A stretch of DNA of 7,752 bases from Clostridia bacterium (GTDB taxonomy: Bacteria; Bacillota_A; Clostridia; Oscillospirales; Acutalibacteraceae). The stretch spans positions 1 to 7,752 of the forward strand of contig JAILQN010000011.1 of assembly GCA_024699005.1 (NCBI GenBank), read 5' to 3'. The notes below the pieces were generated by a model. That model was given only the letters and a program-made list of their open reading frames with translations, was not told the origin of the DNA and ran no database searches. Both the position numbers and the translations under genes were made by a program. Positions 1-5,952 of the stretch are shown here, in pieces. How positions within the stretch are numbered: position 1 is the stretch's first letter; every line of letters starts with the position of its first letter.

Positions 1-129
1 GGCTTTGATTTTCACACCTTGGATGATGAGGCTCTTCAACAGGTTGTCAATCTCATCAACAACAGACCACGCAAATGTCTTAATTGGAAATCCCCTTATG
101 AGGTCTTTTTTGGTGTTGCAATTGATTGA
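1..129 (+). CDS. IS30-family transposase, C-terminal fragment
   Basis: Frame 1 is open from the window edge to TGA at 127-129. It encodes 42 residues containing NNRPRKCLNWKSPYEVFF, which is the hallmark C-terminal end of IS30-family DDE transposases (the NxRPRK.L...P.E.F motif that follows the catalytic glutamate). The DDE residues themselves lie upstream and outside the window. In the intact element this protein would cut and join DNA at the inverted terminal repeats. The gene is truncated only by the end of the sequence, so it is partial and not necessarily broken. Confidence 0.88.
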   Translation, partial: GFDFHTLDDEALQQVVNLINNRPRKCLNWKSPYEVFFGVAID

Positions 130-138
130 CAATCTACC
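1..138 (+). mobile_element. 3' end of an IS30-family insertion sequence (left copy, cut by window edge)
   Basis: This stretch holds the last 42 codons of an IS30-like transposase and a short tail ending in CAATCTACC, which I take as the element's terminal end. Bases 1-141 are identical to the reverse complement of 7612-7752, so the same element sits at both ends of the window with both transposases pointing inward. The boundary at about 138 is inferred because both copies switch to hairpin-repeat sequence just after that point. The other end of the element lies outside the window. Confidence 0.85.
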
Positions 139-155
139 GTGCCGCCAAAGGCGGC

Positions 156-401
156 GGAGGGGTCCACGGTTGATGAAAAGTTTCTGTACAGTGGTCCACG
201 GCCACGGAAACCTTTCATATTGTCTGCGAGAAAATAGATTCGGCAGTTAAAGAATTGCTCAAATAAGAGACCGGTTCTCGTCGGCGCGGTTTCACTTCGA
301 TTTGATCGGTGCCACCTCCACCGGTTCTGCTTCGACTTCACTTTGACCGGTGACTCCTCCACCGGCGCGACTTTCACTTTGCTTCGACCGTGGACCCCTC
401 C
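156..401. repeat. MITE-like element with inverted ends, expanded copy
   Basis: The left boundary begins GGAGGGGTCCACGGT at 156. The right boundary ends CTTCGACCGTGGACCCCTCC at 382-401, an inverted match to the left boundary. The interior shares TTTCATATTGT, CGGCAGTTAAAGA and a GACC-GTTCTC block with the 165-base copy at 7448-7612. This copy is about 80 bases longer because the right end is repeated in tandem. It encodes no credible protein. The name MITE-like is inference from the inverted ends; no target-site duplication is visible. Confidence 0.6.
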
Positions 402-412
402 ACCGCTTCGCG
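291..412 (+). repeat. Three degenerate ~40-base tandem modules
   Basis: Three successive copies of the element's right end can be read. Each starts near CACTT, passes through a GA(C/T)CGGTG- or GACCGTGG-type core and ends in CTCCACCG. The core-to-end segments finish near 320, 360 and 401. The copies differ from one another at many positions, so this is old or recombined rather than a recent slippage product. Confidence 0.55.
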
Positions 413-489
413 GTCCCCCTCCCCTTCGCAGGGGCGGCTTATATGGTTGCGTTCGCTTCGCGAACGGTGATTATATTTTTCGCACATAT

Positions 490-519
490 AAAAAGGTCCT
501 TCACTTCCGATGAAGAGCC
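490..519 (-). terminator. Rho-independent terminator after pncB
   Basis: Read on the minus strand, GGCTCTTCA pairs with TGAAGGACC around a 7-base loop, with two internal mismatches, and runs straight into TTTTTATAT. It begins 48 bases past the pncB stop and is the only such structure before the repeat region, so it probably ends the NAD salvage operon. The A-rich side (490-494) is short in the opposite sense, so termination from the + strand is less likely. Confidence 0.65.
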
Positions 520-567
520 TTTTATTTGTTTGCGTAATCTGCGCACAATATTTATACGATATTGCCT

Positions 568-1767
568 TTATGTCTTTTTCTCTCTGTCCAGCCTGAAGGC
601 GACTGCGCTTTTCAGGTATTCCAGATATCCCTCATCGCGGCACATCGCCTTGCCGGGCGCGTCGGAGAGTTTTGCCACAGGCCTGCCGTTGACGTACTGC
701 AGTTTGATGACGATGTTCAGAGGAGTCTCGCAGGTATCGTTCGAAACGAACGTCCCGATACCGAAAGACACTTTGGTCTTTTCGCGGAAATAGTCGTACA
801 GCTTCTGGGCGCGGTCAAAATCGAGGCTGTCGCTGAACAGGAGCAGCTTCGTCTTCGGATCGACGCCGAACTTCTTATAGTGGGCGATTATCTTCTCGCC
901 CCAGGCGTACGGATCGCCGCTGTCGTGACGGACGCCCGTATAGTTATTGACCATAGAACGGTCAAAGTCGAGCAGGAACAGATCCGTAGTGACGGTATCG
1001 GTCAGCGCGGTCCCGTTGTCGCCGTCATATTCCGCATACCAATCCCTCATCGCATAGTGGTTCGTGTACGCAAGCGGGATGGAGTCTATGCCCTGATACA
1101 TCTGAACGAACTCATGAGCGTTAGTTCCGATCGGCGTGACGTTGTACTTCATGGCAAGGTAAACGTTCGAGGTTCCCACGCAGTTTTCTGTCTCCGTCAC
1201 AAAACGGCGGACCACTGCGTCCTCCCATTCGCGGGAGAGCCGGCGGCGGCAGCCGAACTCGGCGAATCTGAACGTATAGGTGCCGTCGTTCATTGCCCTG
1301 ATCTTGGCGTCAAGACGTTCCTCTGCGGATCTGAGGAGTTTATCGTAGTCAAACGCCATGCGGAAGTAGACTTCGTTGATGATCTCAAGCAGGTAGATCT
1401 CGAACTGCATCGCCGAAAAAAGCGGCCCGTCAACGACCACGGAAAGTTCCCCGTCTTCGTTCAGATCGATCGATACGTAATCGCGGATGGGACGCCAGAG
1501 GCGCAGGAACTCCACATAGTCGTTCTTTATAAAACGGATGGAACGCAGATAATCGAGTTCTTCCTTTGTAAATCTCAGCGAGCAGAGATGATCGACCTGC
1601 GCTTTGATCTCCTCTGCCATCCCGGGCGTAAAAACAACGTCCTTATTGCGGCACTTGAAGTAATACTGTCCGCACAGATCGGTGTGCTTATGAAAGATCA
1701 CCTGATCCATATTGAATTTGTACAGGTCCGTGTCGAGCAGCGACACGACTATCGGTTCGAGTTTCAT
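568..1767 (-). CDS. pncB: Nicotinate phosphoribosyltransferase
   Basis: This 399-residue protein matches the usual length of the bacterial PncB family (about 400). The enzyme condenses nicotinate with PRPP to give nicotinate mononucleotide and pyrophosphate, coupled to ATP hydrolysis; it is the committed cytoplasmic step of nicotinate salvage. Visible family motifs are LLDTDLYKFNM near the N-terminus, GTSNVYLA (198-205) and GTNAHEF (214-220). His218 in the last motif is in the position of the histidine phosphorylated during catalysis. GVRHDSGDP (278-286) and FSDSLDFD (311-318) follow, then the GIGT and LSDAPGK motifs toward the C-terminus. The ATG is preceded at 1777-1783 by AAGGGGG, an ideal ribosome site. 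It is the last gene of the leftward operon and is separated from nadE by two gene remnants. No disruption is seen, so it appears functional. Confidence 0.97.
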   Translation of the reverse strand: MKLEPIVVSLLDTDLYKFNMDQVIFHKHTDLCGQYYFKCRNKDVVFTPGMAEEIKAQVDHLCSLRFTKEELDYLRSIRFIKNDYVEFLRLWRPIRDYVSIDLNEDGELSVVVDGPLFSAMQFEIYLLEIINEVYFRMAFDYDKLLRSAEERLDAKIRAMNDGTYTFRFAEFGCRRRLSREWEDAVVRRFVTETENCVGTSNVYLAMKYNVTPIGTNAHEFVQMYQGIDSIPLAYTNHYAMRDWYAEYDGDNGTALTDTVTTDLFLLDFDRSMVNNYTGVRHDSGDPYAWGEKIIAHYKKFGVDPKTKLLLFSDSLDFDRAQKLYDYFREKTKVSFGIGTFVSNDTCETPLNIVIKLQYVNGRPVAKLSDAPGKAMCRDEGYLEYLKSAVAFRLDREKKT

Positions 1768-1789
1768 ACTGTTTAACCCCCTTACGCTA

Positions 1790-2218
1790 TCAGAAAATAA
1801 GACTTGCGCGGCTGTCCCACTTTGAATACAGATGACCGTCCGGACGAAGGATGCGATATTTTACCGCTGTTTTGTTTTTCTCCTGCGACATCTAATCCTC
1901 GTCTATAACCACGGAAAAACCGTGGTAATCGTAACGGTCGGCTCCGTATTCAAGCGTATCAAGATATCTGCCTGCGGCTTTCATGTCGGCTTTGAGACTG
2001 TCGATAAAATCAAAGGTTACGCCCGTAACGTGACGGCTGATCCATTCCCCCTGCGGGGTATCGGTATCCGGAGCCCACAGCGCGCGGAATGTGAGCTGAT
2101 CCGCGCCGAGATCCCGGGCGGGCCCGATCACGCTGCCCGGCACATAGGCGTGATGCAGCAGCATGCTGTCGTTCATATTAAGACATAACCGAAGATTGAT
2201 GTTCCTTTTCTTTACCTG
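1790..2218 (-). pseudogene. Radical SAM protein, C-terminal remnant with in-frame amber codon
   Basis: From about 2218 the minus strand reads KKRNINLRLCLNMND, then DLGADQLTFRALW, DTPQGEW, GRYLDTLEYGA and GFSVVIDED. From memory this resembles the C-terminal half of uncharacterised radical SAM proteins, in which GADQ(V/L)TFR is characteristic. TAG interrupts at 1892-1894. The same frame continues past it with MSQEKNKTAVKY, ILRPDGHLYSKWD and SLIF, then TGA at 1790-1792, and this continuation also looks like the family's C-terminus. The N-terminal half with the CxxxCxxC cluster motif is absent: upstream sequence is a dxs fragment in another frame, joined near 2210-2222. No ribosome site fits an internal start, so I treat it as a dead remnant. 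Family assignment is by pattern only; a search could revise it. Confidence 0.65.
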
Positions 2219-2219
2219 A

Positions 2220-2848
2220 AGGGTCAAGATACACAAGACCGGGTATATGAGTCGTCATCTGTATATCGCACATTCCGAAATGCGTATCGGACTTCATACC
2301 GTATACTCCGGGAAGCAATACAAGGACAACAGCGGGATTATTATTCAGACAAAGATCATGCGACAGCTGATCATAGGCCCGCTGCAGGAACGGCGCGTAT
2401 ACTCCGAATACCGCGGAGACGCCGTATTTCGCGGCGCCGCTGCACATTGCGACGGCGTTTTCTTCCGCGATCCCGACGTCAATAAAACGCCCCTTTGCCT
2501 CCCACTCCGCCCGTTCTTCGCCGACAAAACCGAGCGCCCGGGGCGTTCCGGCGGTCAGCACGAGCGACCGGTCATTGTTCCTGAGAAGATCGATAAAGCT
2601 GTCGTGAACGGTCGTGTCGCAGACCGGGAATCCGTTTTTAGGCAAACCGTCTTCTATGCGGAACGGCGAACCGGAATGCCGGCTTTCGCTGTCCTCCTCG
2701 GCATACCGCAGCCCCTTACCCTTGACGGTATGTATATGCAGAACGACGGGATGATCCGTGTCTTTGACGCTCTCATCAGCCAGGCACTGCAGCTGCCGTC
2801 TGTCCGGTTTTTTTAATCGGCGGGAGAAGCAACTCTTTCAATAAGCAT
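2220..2848 (-). pseudogene. dxs: 1-deoxy-D-xylulose-5-phosphate synthase remnant (frameshift, internal deletion, lost 3' end)
   Basis: DXS makes 1-deoxy-D-xylulose 5-phosphate from pyruvate and glyceraldehyde 3-phosphate for isoprenoids and thiamine. At 2848 an ATG opens MLIERVASPAD and then hits TAA at 2813-2815. One missing T before the A7 run would restore LKKPDRRQLQCLADE, matching the usual DXS N-terminus. The frame at 2819 then jumps directly to DHPVVLHIHTVKGKG, a motif normally found some 230 residues further on, so the GDG thiamine-diphosphate region is deleted. The pyrimidine-binding domain follows, with GRFIDVGIAEENAV (the catalytic Glu of GIAE), FLQRAYDQ and HIPGLVYLDP. Homology ends near 2220, and the frame runs out of register to TAA at 2178-2180. 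The C-terminal domain is missing. It lies 13 bases after nadE with no clear ribosome site. Three independent lesions make it a secure pseudogene. Confidence 0.85.
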
Positions 2849-2861
2849 AACGTCAGAAGAA

Positions 2862-3614
2862 TCACTTTGCATCGGAAAGGGATCCGATCCCCGGGTCAAA
2901 AGACGGCATCAGCTGAAGCTTGAACGCGTTCATCCTGTGCAAACGGTCTATTCTCTCCTTTTTAACCGGATCGACGATAACGCCTTCACGGATATATTTA
3001 TCAAGCTCGGCGTAAGTGAATCCGAGATTATCTTCATCAGTTTTGCCGCAAAGGCCGTCTGCGGGAACTTTGTCGACAAGAACGGCGGGAAGCCCGAGCA
3101 GACGGCCTATCGCTTTCATCTCCTGCACGGTCAGATTGGAACACGGAGAAAAGTCGCCGACGCTGTCGCCGTAACGGGTGGAATAACCGACCCAGTCCTC
3201 CGAAAGATTGCAGGTGTTCGCGACCCTGCCGTTGTTGCTCTGGGATACGGCGTACAGAGTGGTCATCCTGAGTCTCGGCGGCAGATTCACCCTGCTCTGG
3301 TCGGACAGTTCAAAAGGTATGTTCTTTACCACTCCGTCAAAAGCGTCCTTTATATTCACGATAAAGTGACGGATGCAAAGGTGGTTTACGAGCAGTTTCG
3401 CCATGTCGATGTCCGCCTGCTCGCCGTTGGGCATCAATACGCCGATGACTCTGTCCCTGCCGAGCGCCTCAACGCAGAGCGCAGCGACGATGGAGCTGTC
3501 TTTGCCGCCGGAAACGCCGATCACTGCGTTGCATCCGGGGCCGTTCTTCTCAAAGAAACCGCGGATCCACTCCACGCATTCGTTTTTTGTTTTTTCAACG
3601 TCAAAAGTATACAT
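2862..3614 (-). CDS. nadE: NH3-dependent NAD+ synthetase
   Basis: NadE catalyses the last step of NAD synthesis, amidating nicotinate adenine dinucleotide through an adenylate intermediate. The 250-residue protein has the length of the ammonia-dependent class and no N-terminal glutaminase domain. The PP-loop SGGKDSS is at 35-41. NTCNLSEDWVGYSTRYGD (133-150) forms the substrate-binding region. P-DGL---TDEDNLGFTYAELD (184-205) is the conserved late block. I place the start at ATG 3612-3614 because GGAGG sits 6 bases upstream and the protein then starts like its relatives. A longer reading from a TTG at 3662 would overlap prs by 47 bases and lacks support. The prs stop is 1 base away, so the two genes are probably translationally coupled. 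Confidence 0.97.
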   Translation of the reverse strand: MYTFDVEKTKNECVEWIRGFFEKNGPGCNAVIGVSGGKDSSIVAALCVEALGRDRVIGVLMPNGEQADIDMAKLLVNHLCIRHFIVNIKDAFDGVVKNIPFELSDQSRVNLPPRLRMTTLYAVSQSNNGRVANTCNLSEDWVGYSTRYGDSVGDFSPCSNLTVQEMKAIGRLLGLPAVLVDKVPADGLCGKTDEDNLGFTYAELDKYIREGVIVDPVKKERIDRLHRMNAFKLQLMPSFDPGIGSLSDAK

Positions 3615-3615
3615 A

Positions 3616-4428
3616 TCAAACCTCCGTAAAAGAATCAAGGATCTCGAATTTTGAATGTTCAAGTTTCAGAAAACTCCGTGTCGTAAACACTCTCTCCACC
3701 ATTTCCGAATGAAGAAGTTCGCTTTCCGTGACGATGTTCTCGCAGTGAGATACATAGAGGAATATCTTCCCCGCCCCGAGCTCCTTCAGCTTCTTTGCGG
3801 AATAATGAAGAGTCCGCCCGCTGGAGCAGATGTCATCGACCATAAGGATACTCTTTCCCGCGATCTTCCCGACGTCGCCGCACACGGTCAGCCCGCGTAT
3901 CTCGCGCGTTTCCCAGTCGCGGTTCTTTTGCCCGTAAGCAAACGGGATATCGCACATGTCGGAATATCTCTTCATTGCGCCTTCGTCGGGGAAGAACAGC
4001 ATCAGGTCTTTATCGTTGATCCTGCGGACCGCTTCAAGGATATAGTCTTTCGCGGTCTTTATGACTATCCTGTCGATAAGAGCCTCGCTCACCGCTGAAT
4101 GCGGATCAAGCACCCGGACCGAACGGAAATGCAGCGCGTTGATCACCTCGGCAAAATATTTGAGCGTGAATACGTCGGCGTCTGTTTTCACACGGTCCAT
4201 ACGGGCGTTCGGGATGTACGGCATCACAAGGTCTATATCGCGGATACCGTGCTCCTGAAGATGCCTCGTCAGGAAAATCAGAGCGACCGTTTCGGCATCA
4301 TTCTCAAAAAGCCAGGTGATAACGGCGCTTCTTTCACTGCCGTGATCCCGGGGAACATCCACCCGCAGATCCGGCGTGCCGTCCGTGAAATGTTTCAAAG
4401 GTATCTCAGCATCGTTCAACCGCAGCAT
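3616..4428 (-). CDS. prs: Ribose-phosphate pyrophosphokinase-like protein (PRPP synthetase)
   Basis: Members of this family transfer pyrophosphate from ATP to ribose 5-phosphate to make PRPP, the co-substrate of PncB in the same operon. The 270-residue protein is shorter than housekeeping Prs (about 310-320). It keeps the fold's landmarks: MPYIPNARMDR (69-79) corresponds to the ATP-binding PY-RQDR loop; VLDPHSA (106-112) to the Mg-ATP histidine segment; and ILMVDDICSSGRTL (194-207) to the PRPP loop, with Asp198 and Asp199 present. The last loop has SGRT where housekeeping enzymes usually have TGGT. The ATG is 3 bases after the pncA stop, with GTGAGG as ribosome site. It is probably a dedicated salvage paralogue feeding PncB rather than the cell's main Prs. 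That role is inferred from context and divergence. Confidence 0.9.
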   Translation of the reverse strand: MLRLNDAEIPLKHFTDGTPDLRVDVPRDHGSERSAVITWLFENDAETVALIFLTRHLQEHGIRDIDLVMPYIPNARMDRVKTDADVFTLKYFAEVINALHFRSVRVLDPHSAVSEALIDRIVIKTAKDYILEAVRRINDKDLMLFFPDEGAMKRYSDMCDIPFAYGQKNRDWETREIRGLTVCGDVGKIAGKSILMVDDICSSGRTLHYSAKKLKELGAGKIFLYVSHCENIVTESELLHSEMVERVFTTRSFLKLEHSKFEILDSFTEV

Positions 4429-4431
4429 TTT

Positions 4432-4956
4432 TTACCTCACTTCTATCTGGCAGCTTCTCATGGTTTCAAGAGCCGCTTCATGCTTCTCCGGTGTCACACC
4501 GGCGCAGCACGCCGCTTCGACGGCGACAGGCGCTTCCGGGAAGAAGGCTCTGATGATAAGCGCGTTGGATACGACGCAGATATCCGTGCAGAGACCTATG
4601 ATCTCAACGGTGAACTCCTCGTCTCCGACGGCGTCCCGGATAAGGGCGGGAAGGTCGACGGAACCGAAGGTATTCTTTTCAACGGCGGTGTACTGTTTTG
4701 AAGCAAGCGCCTGCGCCACGTCGCCGTTGAGTTCCCAGCCGTCCGTTCCCTTTATGCAGTGCGGGACGGGAAGTTTCTTTCCCTCCGCGGTGTCCATATA
4801 GTTCCCGTAATGAGTATCATAGGTAACGAAGATCCCGCCGTCAAACCCGCTGATCTTCTTTACGACTGCGGGGACGATGGCTGCCGCTTCTTCGCTTCCC
4901 AACGCGCCGTCCACAAAATCCTTCTGCATATCGACTACGACCAGAATCTTTTTCAT
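4432..4956 (-). CDS. pncA: Nicotinamidase (cysteine hydrolase family)
   Basis: PncA hydrolyses nicotinamide to nicotinate and ammonia, the entry step of salvage. The 174-residue protein has the isochorismatase-like fold signature. VVVDMQKDFVDG supplies catalytic Asp9. Lys94 lies in AVEKNTF. Cys127 lies in GLCTDICV, the position of the nucleophile. DTHY (Asp47, His49) and PHCIKGTDGWE (His66) match the metal-binding residues that separate true nicotinamidases from isochorismatases. The ATG at 4954-4956 follows AGGAGA, which lies within the last codons of nrtR. The nrtR stop ends at 4958, so the genes are 1 base apart. The operon partners support this substrate over others in the family. Confidence 0.93.
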   Translation of the reverse strand: MKKILVVVDMQKDFVDGALGSEEAAAIVPAVVKKISGFDGGIFVTYDTHYGNYMDTAEGKKLPVPHCIKGTDGWELNGDVAQALASKQYTAVEKNTFGSVDLPALIRDAVGDEEFTVEIIGLCTDICVVSNALIIRAFFPEAPVAVEAACCAGVTPEKHEAALETMRSCQIEVR

Positions 4957-4957
4957 T

Positions 4958-5770
4958 TTATTTTCTCCTGTATAGTTTTGCGGGTCTGTGCCCCGCGCCC
5001 TGTGTGTATTCGTCCGTTTCGACTACGTAATCTCTGATCTTACGCCTGAAGTTTGCAGGAAGGATCGAGATATTCATGATCGTCTCCTGAACTTTCTGAA
5101 GCGCTGTGAGCGTGAACTTCCCGGGCAGAAAATCGAATATCGTTTCAAAATCCTTTGCGCCTTCGCGGAGCGCCGTGATCGCTGTCGCGATGATCCTTGC
5201 GTGGTCAAAGGCAAGGCCGCCGCTGTCCTCTATCCTGAACGAAGTCTTTCCGAATCTGGTTTCTTCCTCCTCAAGGACAGCGTTCATTCCGATCCCGTCA
5301 TAGCAGAGATCCAGGTGATGATACCCGTCATCGCCCCGCCCGAACCGCACGTCGAACCACTGCGCGTCAGAAGCGTCGTCGCCGCCCGTCTGCCTGACGG
5401 ATTCTTCGCTGATAACGGACGCGAAAGCGTTGGAAATGATCCATCCCCTCGGATCCCTGCCGGGGTCGCTGAAGACCCCCACGGGCATCAGCGAAACCGG
5501 CGTGACGTTCGTCTCCTCCGTGATCTCGCGCAGGGCGCATTCCTCGACCGTCTCGGACGGCTGCAGGAATCCGCCGGGCAGCGCCCAGCATCCCCTGAAA
5601 GGATGCCCTCCCCTTTTGACAAGAAGAACGGACAGTTTTTTTTCGGAGTTCCGCTTGTAGTTATCGCTCTCCTCGGAGCGGATCATAAAAGCGACGATAT
5701 CAGCCGTGACCGACGGACGCTCATAATCTCTTAAATCATACTGCGCCAGAAATTCTTTTTCGAATTGCAA
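4958..5770 (-). CDS. nrtR: NrtR, Nudix-type transcriptional repressor of NAD metabolism
   Basis: NrtR proteins bind ADP-ribose or related NAD products through a Nudix-fold domain and bind operator DNA through a C-terminal winged helix, repressing NAD salvage genes. Here the Nudix domain spans about 20-200, with the box from Gly67 to Val89: G-x5-E (Glu73), then REITEETNV (81-89). All metal-binding glutamates are present, but Asn88 replaces the usual Gly. Next comes LAFDHARIIATAI (186-198), a typical NrtR linker. The winged helix follows, with FLPGKFTLTALQKVQE (214-229), NFRRKI (240-245) and the closing HRPAKLYRRK. The start is TTG at 5768-5770, chosen because AAAGGGGG (5778-5785) lies 7 bases upstream and an in-frame TAA lies 18 bases upstream. 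The first internal ATG is at residue 29, inside the domain. It is the first gene of the operon, so it is probably autoregulated. Confidence 0.93.
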   Translation of the reverse strand: MQFEKEFLAQYDLRDYERPSVTADIVAFMIRSEESDNYKRNSEKKLSVLLVKRGGHPFRGCWALPGGFLQPSETVEECALREITEETNVTPVSLMPVGVFSDPGRDPRGWIISNAFASVISEESVRQTGGDDASDAQWFDVRFGRGDDGYHHLDLCYDGIGMNAVLEEEETRFGKTSFRIEDSGGLAFDHARIIATAITALREGAKDFETIFDFLPGKFTLTALQKVQETIMNISILPANFRRKIRDYVVETDEYTQGAGHRPAKLYRRK

Positions 5771-5777
5771 GTCCGCG

Positions 5778-5785
5778 CCCCCTTT
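5778..5785 (-). promoter_or_regulatory. Ribosome binding site fixing the TTG start of nrtR
   Basis: AAAGGGGG on the minus strand lies 7 bases before the TTG codon. With an in-frame stop shortly upstream and no ATG before residue 29, this site decides the start. Confidence 0.75.
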
Positions 5786-5789
5786 CTCT

Positions 5790-5808
5790 TATTATCGATA
5801 TGATAATA
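5790..5808. promoter_or_regulatory. Candidate NrtR operator palindrome
   Basis: The 19-base sequence TATTATCGATATGATAATA has a perfect 7-base inverted repeat around a 5-base centre. It covers the -10 hexamer and the expected transcription start of the operon promoter, where a bound repressor would block RNA polymerase. A second perfect palindrome, GATAT-GATA-ATATC (5797-5810), overlaps it, and a third, ACATC-N8-GATGT (5811-5828), fills the promoter spacer. The exact contact site is therefore uncertain. Assignment to NrtR rests on position and on NrtR being the first gene; I have not matched it to a published motif. Confidence 0.65.
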
Positions 5809-5831
5809 TCACATCATAAATAAGATGTCAA
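5803..5831 (-). promoter_or_regulatory. Sigma-A promoter of the nrtR-pncA-prs-nadE-pncB operon
   Basis: On the minus strand, TTGACA (5826-5831) and TATTAT (5803-5808) are separated by exactly 17 bases. The -35 box is perfect and the -10 differs from TATAAT at one position. Transcription should start near 5796, about 26 bases before the nrtR TTG. The A/T-rich run upstream (5833-5846) could act as an UP element. No comparable promoter was seen before the internal genes. Confidence 0.8.
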
Positions 5832-5871
5832 GCATTTTTTTTAATAAAGTAAGTGCCGATTAAATAACCGC

Positions 5872-5900
5872 TTGATATTCGGGCGAAAATAATGCATACT
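5872..5900 (+). promoter_or_regulatory. Probable promoter of the membrane protein gene
   Basis: TTGATA (5872-5877) and CATACT (5895-5900) are 17 bases apart on the + strand. The gene's GGAG ribosome site (5942-5945) and ATG (5953) lie about 45 bases beyond the expected start. The boxes are weaker than those of the divergent operon promoter and lie about 60 bases from the NrtR palindrome, so shared repression is not obvious. Confidence 0.5.
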
Positions 5901-5952
5901 GTTTCCGGATCCCGCCATCGCGGATCATCATTCACAGAAACGGAGAAAACAT

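Larger units (their letters stand above)
141..466. repeat. Composite GC-rich hairpin repeat, left copy
   Basis: No gene is supported between the IS end and the pncB terminator. The stretch is built from repeat modules. A perfect hairpin GCCGCC-AAA-GGCGGC lies at 141-155. A body follows from 156, then a run of degenerate ~40-base modules. On the right are three hairpins: ACCGC-TTC-GCGGT (402-414), CCCCT-TCGC-AGGGG (421-434) and CGTTCGC-TTC-GCGAACG (450-466). The last three match, in order and with the same spacer text, the reverse strand of 7384-7447. The body at 156-290 matches 7448-7590 in direct orientation. This is therefore a dispersed intergenic repeat family with at least two large copies here. 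Confidence 0.85.

Noticed and set aside
96..377. 93-codon minus-strand frame similar to a second one at 7223-7627 (shared STVDPSAA and FNCRI segments)
   Set aside because: The similarity follows from the nucleotide repeat. Protein identity is not higher than DNA identity, the frames cross hairpins and the IS boundary, and neither has a plausible ribosome site.
141..466. CRISPR array
   Set aside because: Repeat modules are degenerate, of unequal length and palindromic, without regular unique spacers or cas genes.
562..1776. 404-codon open frame on the + strand
   Set aside because: It is antisense to pncB, which has clear family motifs and a ribosome site; the + strand translation has no recognisable domain.
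1892..1894. TAG as pyrrolysine codon
   Set aside because: The gene already lacks its N-terminal half and cluster-binding motif, so simple decay explains the stop better; no pyl genes are in the window.
2247..2816. 189-codon + strand frame
   Set aside because: It is the shadow of the dxs remnant on the other strand, with no domain signal.
3615..3662. Upstream TTG start extending nadE by 16 residues
   Set aside because: The ATG at 3614 has GGAGG at ideal distance and gives the normal family N-terminus; the extension would overlap prs and adds no conserved sequence.
4099..4701. 200-codon + strand frame across prs and pncA
   Set aside because: It spans two well-supported minus-strand genes and their junction and has no family features.
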